64,000 nucleotides of DNA from Mastigias papua. Taxonomy: Eukaryota > Cnidaria > Scyphozoa > Rhizostomeae > Mastigiidae. Both the position numbers and the translations under genes were made by a program. Positions 9,840 to 21,964 of the stretch are shown one piece after another (the stretch's first letter is position 1; every line of letters starts with the position of its first letter). Below the pieces are notes generated by a model. It was not told the origin of the DNA. It ran no database searches and saw nothing but the letters and a program-made list of their open reading frames with translations. The stretch covers positions 19,461,687-19,525,686 of the forward strand of contig OZ025269.1 of the NCBI GenBank assembly GCA_964019165.1, in the 5' to 3' direction.

Positions 9840-12100
9840 ACACAATCTATGTAATAGTAAGATTTTCATTATTTTGTCAAATATTCTCAGATGTTCTTTC
9901 TATATTACTAGGCAGGGAAGTAGCATGAGCAGTACCTTGCAATGCAGTGTAAATATTTTTAGTCTGATTGTATGCTAATTCTAGCATTGCAATATTGATA
10001 AGTATAAGTTTAAAATGACCTTGAGCAGACCAATATGCATCGGTTTGACTCAAGGAAACACAGTGATTTCTCTTGGAAGGAATGCTAGGTTTTTTAAGGT
10101 TGTCAAAAGGCATTGATGCAAAATGAAAATTTTGTAGTTTTTTGAGGACATCCTTCCATTGTCTGTCTTGGTAAGATAGTGCATCTGAACATGCAGGGCA
10201 CAGAGAGCTCGCATCATTTTCAAAAGCTGTTTGAAATATGCATTCAACTTGCAACTGAAGAATGCTAGATGTGATAGCATAAATAGAAACACGAATTGAT
10301 AATCAAGCTGATGAGAACTGAAAGTTTATTGCATTTAATTTTTCCTTAGCAATACCTCCTAATTCTTCCACTCCTTGCTTTACAAAATTACAAGCAGCAG
10401 CTGGCGAACAAATAGCAAATGCATTTGCCATGCTTTTGTGACCATCAACTCGGTGTTACTTTTCAACAACTGGATGCTTGGACAGGGGCGCCTACACTTG
10501 GGACCTGCCCTATTCCAAGGACTAAATTATTTTAGTGCAAAAATGTTTATGATGCGCCCTCAATAGGAGCCTTGCCCCCTGCCCTCGGTGCGGGCAGGCG
10601 TCCCTGTGCTTGTATCAAAACGGTGAATTGCAATAGAACTTAATTCCTGTAAGATTTTCCTTTCTAACCACTGCGATAGAAGCTGCATTGTAAGCAACTA
10701 AGCAAGTAGCTTCTCCGATAGCTTTATAGATAAGAAGTGAATAGGTACTGAAAAATAGCGGCATATTACAAAGGTACAAGACCCAATTTAACTTGATATA
10801 TAGATTCTGAATAGCAGCGAGACACTACTTCAAAATTCTTTGAAAAATGCATGAGAAATGCAGTCTTCCAGAAATTGAATTGGAATGTACAACAATATTT
10901 AAGTCAACACTAGGAAATTAAATACAATTTCACATTGAGAATATACTTGAAGATGATGCCAAAAATAGCAATGACAGTTAGGATATGTAGAAAACTATTA
11001 TTTTTTCGAAATCAAATGATAAAAAACACCATTAGAGCGTGTTTCTAGGATCAAGCTACACCTCTCGTGAATCACATGAGTCAAATGCATTGCGAAATCA
11101 AAGCTCTATACTTTTTATAACTTAGCAGATTCTTCTTACGAATTAAATCCATTGTCAGGATGTTATCAAAGGCTATAGCTTTTTGCACTGGGTGTATTGC
11201 TAAGCATGCCATAACGCCAAGAAAACATATAAGATACTATACCCAAGTGCAGACACCCCGCATTATTGTTCAAGGATATGGTTACTCCCAAAAGTTCTTG
11301 ATGCATTTTGTTTATAAAAATCAAGGTACTGCTTAGGTTCCGGCTCATTTTAATAATTGCTAGCAATACTACCAATGGCATAGCCAAAATTGCTAATGAC
11401 GAAAGGTTTTGAAAATCAAACCTTAGAACGATTGACGGTTTGCTCAAATGAGTTGGCATTAGTAAAGACGAAAATATTAGATAAAATATAATCTTGGCAC
11501 ATACGTAACAAGCTTGGGATTTTCTGATCTTAACATTTTTAACACTCAAGGAGTTGCAGCATTGAGAAATGACACACGTCTAGACCGGGAAACTGTTAGC
11601 CACTCATCTTGTATAAAAGGAAACAATTTGTGTTTAAGATTCTTGATCTCAGGCAGTTTATGACTGTTGCATAGTGCCACAGTAATTTCTCCTAAAAGAT
11701 CGGAGTAACTACGAGCACCCATTTTGCAATAATGCTATACGATGTTGTAGTTGGCCTCGTTTTAAGATTTTTCTCCAGTCAATCCGTGATGTCTTAATTC
11801 ATAATTGTTTAATACTCAAAATACCACCGTAGCTCGCGCCAAAACCTTAGCTACTTCATTTGAGCTTGTGATTGGCGGAGGAGTAAAATTTGAAACTGTG
11901 AAGTTGCTCATCGTGGCTCGTGCCAAAACTAAGGTGTGAATGCGAACTTCTGATTGGTAGAGAGCGAGATTTTGAACTAAAAAAGATGCTCATTGTGGCT
12001 CCTGCCATAAAAAGGACGACAAAACATGGACTACAGTGGCTCCACCATTTTATGAAATTCTTGTAAAACTACTGACTGTTCTACCCGACAATACTGGATC
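9840..12100 (-). mobile_element. Unclassified dispersed element, copy A
   Basis: This stretch is similar, in reverse orientation, to copy B at about 21965-23850. Matching landmarks are the segment around 11166-11500 (both encode a decayed GVTIS...CLH stretch), the end near 9850-9890, and the start near 11820-12060. Coding sequence is broken in both copies. Copy A keeps a 125-codon frame at 9877-10254 with a CPAC motif that I cannot assign. The 5' part (11820-12050) carries four spaced copies of a GGCGCGAGCCAC-like motif and inverted CCAAT boxes. A DNA transposon is likely but terminal repeats and target duplication were not found. Confidence 0.6.
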
Positions 12101-12740
12101 CTAGTGACTCCAATGCATTGATATCCTTATTTTCATTTCGCGTTTAGATACTGAAAGTAGATCCGCCATATGTGGTATTGAAAATCCGACCGGATTCTGA
12201 TGCTGGCAACCCAGTAGATCCACCCCTTGTAATGTACACGTTTTCTTACCAGTGAAAATGAAAACAAAGCGTAAAAGATAGTCTTTTGCAGTGTCCGTAA
12301 GGCTATGCACATAAACCATACCGTAGTGGAAACTTGCTAAATCTGTGGATGAAAAAAGGGGTTTCAAAAACTATGAAAGTTGGCTCAGAAATTTCTAAAA
12401 TTTCTTGGCTCTTTCCTTGTAGTTTTGAATGCTTCTTAAGTTTTAGGGCGTCGAGTATTAGGTTTCTTATAAACCTCTAGAAAATGAGAAAAATCGTGTA
12501 ATCCTTCTTGGTATTCAACGGAATTCCTTTGAACTTCACTTTCCAAAATGATATTTTATTGCTTTCTCTGCCGGTCTTTCGGGGTTCTGCTTCTGTTACA
12601 TAATTCAGAAAATGTGTGGCTCATTCAATGTGTGCCGTTTGCTATACATATGCATGATTACTCAAAGACTGTCTATTAGCGAATAGACTGGAGGAGGCTT
12701 GAAATATATTGCACAACAATGAGAAAAAGAAACATGCATA
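12101..12740. other. No recognised gene
   Basis: Noncoding AT-rich sequence before the first CUB exon; likely intron or intergenic. Confidence 0.5.
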
Positions 12741-12828
12741 TTTGCAGTGTATCATTATCCAGTGAGACATGTGATATTAGTTTGTTCAATATCACCATTA
12801 AAGTATCCATTACAATACAATTTTATAG

Positions 12829-13176
12829 AATGCCAGCGTGAATTGTACACTTCTCCATCTGGAATCATCAAGTCACCTGGTTACCCCAACAATTATCATA
12901 ACAACGCAGATTGTGTTTACGAAATAATAGTGCAAGATGGCAAAAGGATCAAGATTGACTTTACTTCATTTGACGTCCAAGGAGATTTCTTTGGATTCTG
13001 TCTACACGATCAACTTGAGATTTTCGACGGAGATGCAGTGGTTCCTATTGGGATGACTTGCGGCAGTGGTGTTAGAACATTTACATCCAGAGGGAACAGG
13101 CTTTTCATGAGATTTATGACGGATGATTCTGTTACTAGACCAGGGTTCTTCGGGAGATATCAAACTGTTGATGGAC
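12829..13176 (+). CDS. CUB domain exon of an unfinished upstream gene
   Basis: A 348-bp exon bounded by an acceptor (TTTTATAG at 12821-12828) and a GTAAGT donor at 13177, phase 1 at both ends. It encodes one whole CUB domain, an extracellular beta-sandwich used for protein or sugar contacts. Landmarks are SGIIKSPGYPNNYHNNADC, then CLHDQLEIFDG, MTCGSG and the closing RPGFFGRY. All four usual cysteines are present, in contrast to the CUB exons at 42-63 kb, so it is a different subtype. The main gene's signal peptide lies 18 kb downstream, so this exon should belong to another gene or an isolated duplicate. I could not find its partner exons. Confidence 0.88.
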
Positions 13177-13304
13177 GTAAGTTAATGATTTTGTATCATA
13201 GTTTTCTGTAATTCTCCAAAGTAACTCTTCCCTGTGTCAGTAAACGATAACAGGTGTTACTCGTTCAACTGCAAGTAACGAAAAGTGCCTTGAGATATAT
13301 GTTA

Positions 13305-13412
13305 CATACATACATACACACCAGACCTGATACACACATACATTCATATAGAGCATTCATACATACATTCATACATACATTCATACATTCATACATTCAT
13401 ACATACATACAG
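13305..13412. repeat. (CATA)n microsatellite, imperfect
   Basis: CATACATT/CATACATA reiterations just downstream of the CUB exon donor. Confidence 0.9.
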
Positions 13413-13916
13413 AAGTGTCGAGATCTCTTCTTCTTTCTCCTTTTCCTACTAGAAGCGTAGGGTAGATCTTCTTCGGCTATAGAAAGTGCATTAGAAAAAC
13501 TGCAATTAGTCATATATACATTATTTATTTATTCAACAATGCACAACATCTAAATGTCAGCTTTCGCTGATTGAACCTGCTAATACAAAGCAAAAGTTAA
13601 AAATAAATATAAATATATAAATGTATCTATTATAAATCAATAGATAAAGAAGTCTGTCTTCTATTTTACACTAACATTTTCTTAGAAATTTGAAAGTACA
13701 TAAAATTTAATTCAGTGAATGATATGGCGGACGTTTGGCCTAATAAAATACTATTTAAAATATTGCTGTTGTCTGATAGCTTTCGTTTAAATTTTTCATG
13801 GTTTTCCTGAAAGGTTATTAATTACGGTAGTCTATTCCAGCTCAATCCTGAACTACGCTAGGAAGAAGCTCTGCCAACATTTGTCATAGGCCGTGTTAAG
13901 CTCACTTTGCAATCGC

Positions 13917-14463
13917 TTAAGCCTAAGTTCCACGACCAATTTTCTATGACAATTTTCTGTGACAAATTTACTTGCTTGTGTAGATGGCCAACCAGTTTCA
14001 TTTGACAACTTTTTCATTGACAAGTAGATTTGCCCGTGTAAATTAGCAGCAAGTTTCTTTGATAGGTTTTTACGGTCAGCGGTATTTGAAGGCTAGCCTT
14101 ATGCTTTGCGTCTCTCTGAGTTTGAGTTCCACTGACTTTCTCGACTTTGAAGAGCTTCTAAAAGTATTGATGTGACTTGGCTACTCTCAAACATCCTACT
14201 GGCAAACAGCTAGATGCGAGTTTTGAGGTCTGGGACTTAGTAAAACTTGTCAAATTTATTTGCCAAGCCGTTTACACCAGCAATTTTACATATGACAAGT
14301 TTTCATATGACAAGTACGCTTGTCCAAAAGCTGGCATGCCAATATTTGAACAAGTACACTTATCATATAAAAAATTGTCATATGGCTCCATTTACACGAG
14401 CAAATAAAACTTTGTCATAGAAAAAATTGTCATAGAAAATCTGCTCGTGGAACTTAGGCTTAA
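13917..14463. mobile_element. piggyBac-type MITE with TTAA target duplication
   Basis: Terminal inverted repeats start GCCTAAGTTCCACGA at 13921 and end TCGTGGAACTTAGGC at 14459. They extend as a weaker match through TTTTCTATGACAATTTT. Each end is flanked by TTAA (13917-13920 and 14460-14463), the duplication typical of piggyBac transposition. The 539-bp interior holds many TGACAAGT/ACTTGTCA words and no transposase, so the element is non-autonomous. Confidence 0.85.
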
Positions 14464-15350
14464 TTGTGCCTCTCACAGCAGGAAAAAACTTCGCATTGAC
14501 TAGCTGTTATGAGAATCATAATCATAAGCAGAATCATAGCGCTCTAGTGTATAGCAGCTGTTTGAGACCCACTATGCTAGATTCTACGTACTTGCATCAT
14601 CAGGTGTATGCATTGGGTTTGTAGATGCAATTTATGACACTTCGGTTCTTTGATTTGCCTTTAATACAATATGAAACGATGTGACAGTACTTTAGATTAC
14701 AGTAATTATATTCATTGTAATGGGAGGGGTACATCTACAATTGCTACAATAATAGAGCAGGCGGAACTATAGATTCCTCTTCAATTTATGCATCTGAACT
14801 TGCTCATAATGACTCCATGACTAAGCAAACATTCTCATAACTTAGTTGATAACAAACATAGTTGATTATTTTGAATAGGTGATACACTACTATCGTGTCT
14901 TTCCCTGTTTTGCAACCCTTGAAAATCTGCCACCGTGATGGTTTGCCAATATGAACTGTCTTTCTTCCTATCTCTAGCACAAGGAGATGTTGGAACGGTG
15001 AATGATGCTTCTGATAAAGATCCAATATCGAAGTGGATGATGCGAAGCAAAAATAAACATTAGAACTATATCTTCGGCTGAGAGACAGCTCGAATAACTG
15101 CCGTTTCGTGGCTTTTATCTTATTCTGTTATGCTGTTCTGCTTTGCAAACTCGTTTCGCTAATTACCCGTCATTCTAACGAGAACTTCGATTTGTGTATG
15201 TACTGCCTTTAATACGGAGGGAACCAGAAACTATGCACTTTTTTAAAAGAATACCTAATTTTTCGCTAAGCCTTAATATTCTTAGAAGTTTTTATTTTTA
15301 GTCTATGATTGTTCTTAAATTATTCTTGGTTTTTGGCGATTTCGAGCATT
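14464..15350. other. No recognised gene
   Basis: Only short chance frames and a few imperfect ATCATAAGCA-like words; no conserved coding signal. Confidence 0.5.
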
Positions 15351-15351
15351 G

Positions 15352-15828
15352 ATGCTAAAACGTGCGACACTTCTCAAAGAGTTGCTCAGTCTCATCATAG
15401 CATCATGAAGTCAGAATAGGATGCTAAAACGTGCGACACTTCTCAAAGAGTTGCTCAGTCTCATCATAGCATCATGAAGTCGGATAGGATGCTAAAACGT
15501 GCGACACTTCTCAAAGAGTTGCTCAGTCTCATCATAGCATCATGAAGTCGGATAGGATGCTAAAACGTGCGACACTTCTCAAAGAATTGCTCAGTCTCAT
15601 CATAGCATCATGAAGTCGGATAGGATGCTAAAACGTGCGACACTTCTCAAAGAATTGCTCAGTCTCATCATAGCATCATGAAGTCGGATAGGATGCTAAA
15701 ACGTGCGACACTTCTCAAAGAGTTGCTCAGTCTCATCATAGCATCATGAAGTCGGATAGGATGCTAAAACGTGCGACACTTCTCAAAGAGTTGCTCAGTC
15801 TCATCATAGCATCATGAAGTCGGATAAA
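15352..15828. repeat. Seven-copy 68-bp tandem repeat
   Basis: Units start at 15352, 15421, 15489, 15557, 15625, 15693 and 15761 with the word ATGCTAAAACGTGCGACAC. The first unit is 69 bp and the rest 68 bp, differing by one or two bases. Each unit carries GATGCTA near its start and TAGCATC near its end, so every unit can fold as a hairpin. No spacers separate the units. Confidence 0.95.
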
Positions 15829-15960
15829 TGAAGCTCATACTTGTTTTGTTTTCTAAAGAAAATTCAAATAAGCAGAAGAGCTAAGCCTTGATGAAGCTTG
15901 AGCCATGCGTTATTCTCAAATTTTTCTTAAATTTCAGCGATTTTCAGCTATGATATTCTT
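15826..15960. repeat. Dispersed repeat shared with 32540-32690
   Basis: Both places carry GGATAARTGAARCTC, TTGTTTTGTTKTCTAAA, then ATGAAGCTTGAGCC and GTTATTCTYAAATTT in the same order and orientation. The tandem repeats at 15352-15828 end at its left edge. Class unknown. Confidence 0.65.
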
Positions 15961-16509
15961 GTAGACTATATTCTTATAAAAGTGTAAGTGAGTGCTAAAG
16001 TAAGGTGAAGGTTAGAACTATATAGAACTCCGTGCATTGGGATGAAGTTGGGAGGTCAGCAGTTCCTTTCCTCGCTGCCACTATCTCCTTAGGCTACGTG
16101 TACACACTGCACTCTGCAGTCTAGCGCTTGTTCACTATGCTAGCAATGTGCAGTACTGAACCCCCTGAATTGTTCGCAATGGTTAAAAATTCACAAGCGG
16201 AAGTGAACAAGGGCTAAATAGCTGTGTGCAGCTGGTACCTATTTACTGTTGGGTGGACAGCGAACAAGCATCCAAACTATGGCCCGAGATTCGCCTCAAG
16301 CCATCAATCTTTCACACAGCAGTCGAGAGCTCTAACTACTTGGCCGCTACCTTCTAAGTGAATGTATCAAAGATATTGGTTGGATTATGCGTTTGTTAAA
16401 CTTCTACTTCAAAGGATGACAATTCGATTTTTCTCATTGAAAATATAAACTTTTCAAGCTCAACTTTCAACATTCATAGCTTTCATATCTTACATAAATT
16501 ACTAAAATT

Positions 16510-16553
16510 ACTTAAATTAATTAATTAATTAATTAATTAATTAATTAATTAAT
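16510..16553. repeat. (TTAA)n microsatellite
   Basis: Eleven or so TTAA units; it may mark the 3' tail of the minus-strand LINE that follows. Confidence 0.9.
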
Positions 16554-16639
16554 TGAAAATATATACAATCATATATACAATCTTACAGTAAAACAGCAAT
16601 AACAAAACAGTGCATACCTTAAAAATGAACTAGAAAGAA

Positions 16640-18930
16640 ATAGGGTTGAAGCTAAAATCATTTAGATATTGATTTGATGGAAGAGGCCAGAAATAGGACA
16701 TATTTGTCTTCTTGTCTAATTTATTTCAAATTTGACACCCTCTATACGAAAAACAGTTTTAGCCACGTGTAGATCTCATTTTTGGGATATCGTGGTCGGT
16801 CAGAGTTCGCCTTAGCTGCCTTGCACTTGTTTCTGATAATCGCTGAAACATCTGCGTCATGTATTTAGGTGCTGAATCATTAAAGGACTTGAAAACCATC
16901 TTAGCTGTTTCAAATTCAATTAGCTCTTTAAAGGTAAACCATCCAAGTCCATTGATGAGTTGCATTGAAAGCATAGCATACCAACTATTTTTGAAAATTC
17001 TAGCGGCTCAGTGTTTTTAATCTTTGTAGCTTTTCCAGGGTAGTGGTGCCACAACATCCCCATACTGGAGTTCAATATCTAAAATAAGGTTCGACGAGGC
17101 TTTCATACATACTTTGAATGGTTTTTAAAGGAAGGAAAAGTTTTGCATAACAAAGCACCCCGATTCCTTTTGATACCTGTTCTCAGGCATTGGCGACATG
17201 TTGGTTCCAACTGAGATTTTGGTCGACTTGAACTCCTAAATATTTGGTATCATCAACTAATTTCTCCGCATTATCACCGAGTTTAAAACTGGGTTTAGTG
17301 GAAACCTCCTACTTTAGCTTCTGCAAGAACTCACTCGTAGCGATAGGCATTCCCTGTGTATTCAGTATACTTAATGACAGCTTATTATTCGGGCCAGATC
17401 TTGAGGTCTTCAAGGTCCGCATTTATAGCCTTGTTGATATCAGTCATGACATCAGTAATGGATCCAGATGAGAAAAAATACTGGTATCGTCGGTATACAT
17501 ACTTTGCTATTTTTCAGAGCTATATAAAGGTTACTATTATAAACTAAGAAGAGAAGTGGCCCTAAACAAGATCCTTGAGGCAAGCCATATCGCATATCTT
17601 CTAGCTTCGACAAGAGACCATTCACTTTGCAACATTGTTTTCTGTTACTTAAATATGGTTAAAACCATTTCATTTACTTGCCTTGAATTCCATAATAGGT
17701 AGTTAGGCTTTTGTAGGAGAATGACATGGTCAACGGCGTCAAATGCTTTTTTAATATCAGTGAAGATGACAGAGTTATATTTACCAGCATCCATATTCAG
17801 ATACCAATCATTAGTACTGTTAAGGAGGCATGTCAACACTGATTGTAGAGCTTCCCTAAAGGTTGGAGCAACTCGGGCTATTTTCCAAGGGCCTGAAAAG
17901 GTGCCCGTTGAGAGAGATAAGTTGAGTATTTGAGAAAGGGTGGGAGCTAAAATAGGAATACCTTTCTTCAGAAAGTAGCTGGAAATGTCATCAATTTCAT
18001 ATCCAAAAGAGCTTTTAGTATTTGCCATTGTGGCAACTAACTTTTCACAACGTATGGGGGAAACATGAGAAGGGACATCTTGGTTGGGAACGTCATATGC
18101 TCCGTCTAGAAATGGATTAGATCTTGTATTTATAAGTATTATAATTAATATAAGTAAAGAGTATGTTCATAGAATCTGTGATTCTAGCAGAATCCACGAT
18201 AGTTTCACTGTCACCCTTTTGTTGTTTTTTGAGCTCTTGTTTATTACTTGTTTGATGGTTTTCCACATTTCCATTATGTTCCCCTCAGGAGAGCGAGTTT
18301 TCTCTGAGTAGAAACTTTGCTTCAGCTTTATATTCAATTTGTTAACTTGATTTCTAACTTTCCTGTAAGCCTGCAGAAGTGTGTCTGATTTTGTTTTGAC
18401 GGCTGAAATTTTCAATTTGTCTTTGGCCCTAATTAACTGTCTAAGACCAGGAGTTAGCCAGGGGTCCAATCTATCACATACCCTACGCTCTCTCAATGGA
18501 GCATGTTTCTCTATTATAAAGGAAAGCATGTGTGCCCAGTTGCTAACTATGTTGTTAGTATTTGCAGAACAACGTAGCATTGGCTGCCAATCTAAAGGAT
18601 TAGGATGGGAAATGCAATTTTCCTCATTAAAATGTTTCATTTGCCTAGATTTTATTATTTTCTGAACATTGTCCTGAAACTTACGAATCGCATAGACTAA
18701 ATAATTGCCAATAAGCCCAATTTTTAAGACTCCTGACTCTATAAAATTCTGTTTACGATTGATCGCAATATGGTCAATTAAGGTGGCGGTTCTTGTAGTC
18801 TCACGAGTTGGCTCAGAGATTAACTATTTAAGACCGAAAGCATGATATAGCTTTTTTAATGGGTTGACATTATTTTTAGTTTCCAAGCTGCCCTTGTGTT
18901 CATGACTCATGAAATTGCAGTTGGGTAAAA
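16640..18930 (-). mobile_element. L2/CR1-like LINE, broken copy (endonuclease end, RT, C-terminus)
   Basis: Read right to left, fragments in several frames follow the family order. First comes the end of an APE-type endonuclease (TLIDHIAIN, 18900-18700), then the pre-RT region at 18640-18167 (EKHAPLRERRV; SPWLTPGLRQLIRAKDKLK), RT palm A at about 17750 (FTDIKKAFDAVDHV), a [17 protein letters not shown] motif near 17590-17540, and the C-terminal tail at 16974-16759 (AKMVFKSFNDSAPKYM). Frameshifts and stops are many, so it is dead. It is a close relative of the LINE at 46910-50770. Confidence 0.85.
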
Positions 18931-19633
18931 TTAATCGCGGTTAAAAATACAAGATGTAAGAAATTGCCCCATTTGACAAATCCAAGTTGATACTATCCAT
19001 TGCTAAATTTTGATATTGTAGTATCTTATTGCACAAAATGAATGCTAGCAAAACGTGATGGGGGGTAAAATTAGCACGTAAAAATTTACGCAGTTTTTCG
19101 AGCAGAAGTATTTTGAGGTACAACAACGCGGGCTCTCGACAAAAGCTTTATTTGAACCATGCAGTTAATGATGTGGTTCCTATAGAAAATTTACATAGGC
19201 GAATTTAATAAAGCAAAATATTTCATTTCATTTTTGATTATTTATACAGCATTTGCCAGGTTTTCCTGTGATGTGTGAGTTCCAATAACCCGTTAGATCT
19301 TGCAGTATGATTTGAATATAAATAATAAAGTAATATAAGTATTAAAAAATAAATGTTAAATGAAACATTACTTTAATTTGACTACTATATATATAGCTTA
19401 ATTATGAACTAATTAATGGCAACTATTTACAAACTTATGAACAACCTAACTTATCAATAAAAAGCTTCCAAATTGAGGTTGTATATGGTCTTTGCTGTTG
19501 TCTTGTTAGCATTTCTAATATATTATTCCTGGGCCTTTGTTGTTTTTGTTTCTGGATATTGTAGCATCAGGTGTCCGAATCAAGTTGGTCTTCTGAATCT
19601 TATTAGATAGCTTTATAGTTCGTATTTTATTAT
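18931..19633. other. No recognised gene
   Basis: AT-rich. The (TTTCA)n patch at 19222-19240 resembles the (AAATG)n tail of an L2-like LINE on the minus strand, but no coding remains were seen beside it. Confidence 0.4.
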
Positions 19634-19694
19634 GGTGTACAGTCCGTTGTTTGTGAGTTCACTAAAGTACGAAAAAACGGGAACATTCTTTTAG

Positions 19695-19735
19695 CATACT
19701 GAAAGTCTTTTTCGTCTGACACTCGTCACAGCATG
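19695..19735 (-). ncRNA. Hammerhead ribozyme relic (core C changed) in Penelope 3' end
   Basis: On the minus strand helix I strands CATGCT and AGTATG pair fully (one G-U). GAAA and the short AAA/UUU helix III with loop GAC are kept. The first core base is G where C is needed (GTGACGA for CTGACGA), so it should be inactive. Confidence 0.6.
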
Positions 19736-19979
19736 AAACGTCGGATAACGACCGAAAGGTGAACCGAAATATATAGCCAGATGCGGGTACATGTGATATG
19801 ATGAATAATGCGTCTATTTGGCCCTATGATTGGTCAATTAGCACCTATTCACCATTGTTTACCTGAAGAGTTCAATACTATTAAATAATAGGGCCAAATA
19901 GACTCATTATTCATCATATCACATGTACCTGTATCTGGCTATATATTTCGATTCACCTTTCGGTCGTTATCCGACGTTT

Positions 19980-20020
19980 CATTCTCTGACGAGTGTCAGA
20001 CGAAAAAGACTTTCAGTATG
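19980..20020 (+). ncRNA. Hammerhead ribozyme motif (type I, short helix III) in Penelope 3' end
   Basis: The catalytic core is complete: CTGACGA at 19986-19992 and GAAA at 20002-20005. Helix I pairs 19980-19985 (CATTCT) with 20015-20020 (AGTATG), 5 of 6 bp. Helix II is short (GU/AC closing GTCAG). Helix III is AAA (20005-20007) with TTT (20011-20013) and loop GAC. Predicted cleavage is after C20014. Penelope-like elements are known to carry hammerheads of this small helix-III form. Activity is untested. Confidence 0.72.
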
Positions 20021-20082
20021 CTAAAAGAATGTTCCCACTTTTTCGTGCTATAGTGAAGTTCTGTAGTACTAACAGACTTTTC

Positions 20083-21964
20083 ACAATTAGAATAGTCTTT
20101 CTGCAACGTTTTTGCTGTTGCAAAGGAAACCGCCTGCAGCAATGGCATAAAAAGCTCTTACTGTGGTTTTAACGGAAGTTCTCTTGCTATTCAAGATACT
20201 GAATATTTTTGTCCTTTGTGGATGGCTTTTTGTACACCGAGTTGACTTACAAGAGTTTTAAATTCTCTCCATACTTTATGTTGTATCCTTTCGTTTTCAC
20301 TTCTTTTGTGTGTGTTGCCTTCTCAAAGTTTACTAAGGATGCTGTTTTTAATGTGAGCTAATTAGTGTTTGGCAGGAGATGACATTATCTTATCGTTATT
20401 TATTGTTTTAGTAGATGTTCATGAATCATAAATATCCAATGCAAATAAATGTCTCTTGCAACCACAACATCTGTAGCACTAAGAAAAATATTGCTATGAA
20501 TATTTCAATTTCAAATTTTTTTCTGTTGTATTTCTAAAAAGAACCAAAATTAGGCCACATTGGTATCTAAACCAAATGACATTTCTAGGCCATACTTCGC
20601 GTTGAAAAGACCATATTTCTAATACTTGCAAAAAGAAGCCCATTATACCAACCTTGCTGCCAACAAGATGGTGCAATGGGCACACCCTTCAACCTCCTAC
20701 TGGTCATATTGTGGATTCTTTGCACTCCTAATGGGGTAATATGGCTACATTTTATTTGAGACCAGTTGCAATACCACGGGAGTGGGGGGGGGAGGGGGGG
20801 AACATAAGCAGCCCAGCCAGGATCAGTTTTTTAGTTTGTCCAATTTCCAGAATATAATGCTTTAAGAAGATGGAACGTTTCTAGCAAAGTCATTGCAATC
20901 TATGTCATATTATTGGTATTTGCATCTTTTTATAGTCAGAAGTTCTATTGCTGTACTCAAGGGCATGATTCAAAAAGGGTTTGTTAAATCAAAATAGGTA
21001 TTTTTTTATACCAACTAAAAGATTACAATATGAATTTACAATCTACACTACTTTACAATAGTACCATACTAGACAGCTCTATAAAATACTACTGGGACGA
21101 TACACCGAGGAGCAAAAGACTATGACTACCCCGAGATCAATTGAATATAGAGATTAAAACAACTGTCTGTCTCACATTACATGCCAAGGGTCCGCGATCG
21201 AAAAAACAGGTATTCTCCAAATTGCAATATTATTCTATTTTCACTGACAAATATATTGGGCTGCATTAACAACCACAAAACATCACAAAGGTACTTATTT
21301 ATTTATTTATTTGAAGCTGGCAAAAGTGAAAGTGTTAATCTAATTGATCATACTAAAAACTATAGATAACGTCACCTTCTGCTAGACGCCAAACAGCCCA
21401 CATTAAAAACAGTGTCCTGTGTGGTATATATTGTTGAAGTCGCAAGGGACATTTATTTGTGCTTCATGGACATTTGCTAAAACAAGAAAATCGTTTTTTG
21501 GGAGTGTCATCAGCAGCGGTAGTGAGTGGAAGCATGCAAGGTGATCCCTAGGGGGGGGACATGATGAAGTTGTCTACAGTTTGCTTTCGAGTACGTAAAT
21601 TTAAAACAATATTTGTAGGCTGTTGTTTGTACTCGTTTGATAATCTTCGTCATTTCTTCGTTGCATTTATTCGGTAGTGGCAACTATCTTATCTTGCTAT
21701 TGTTTTATTGTTGTGAAAACCTATGCGAACCTATGCTTTATTTACATTTGCACGAGTATTTGTCCTATTTCTATTTTCAATGAAGGAACGTTCCCCTTCA
21801 TAGTATCGATAGGTCATATTTCTTGCAAAGTTCCCACAGGGGATACTGGTCTGACTCTTCATTAGTGTTTGCTTGAGAGAACATAAATCACTTTATGCTT
21901 GTTGATGGCGGCCTTCTCAGGTTTTTTATTGTTACTTGCTGGAGACAACTGCATGATTTTACGC
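20083..21964. other. No recognised gene
   Basis: Contains short simple repeats (G-rich run near 20785, ATTT run near 21297) and chance frames only. Confidence 0.45.

Larger units (their letters stand above)
19634..20082. mobile_element. Inverted pair of Penelope-like element 3' ends
   Basis: The left (19634-19884, minus) and right (about 19885-20082, plus) halves are inverted copies of one sequence, joined near 19884. Both match the 3' region of the Penelope-like copy at 55909-56160, including the words GAAACGTCGGATA, CCGAAAGGTGAACCGAAATA and GCGGGTACATGTGATATGAT. Their 3' ends point outward. The left copy is longer at the join. Each half carries a hammerhead ribozyme motif. Inverted partial copies are a known habit of Penelope-like elements. 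Confidence 0.75.

Noticed and set aside
9877..10254. CPAC motif as a KDZ-type transposase
   Set aside because: One short motif is not enough, and no other KDZ landmark is seen in copy A or B.
13254..13460. A 68-codon HTYIHT-rich frame after the CUB exon
   Set aside because: CATA microsatellite translation.
15352..15828. CRISPR array
   Set aside because: The 68-bp units are directly joined with no unique spacers, and the sequence is from an animal.
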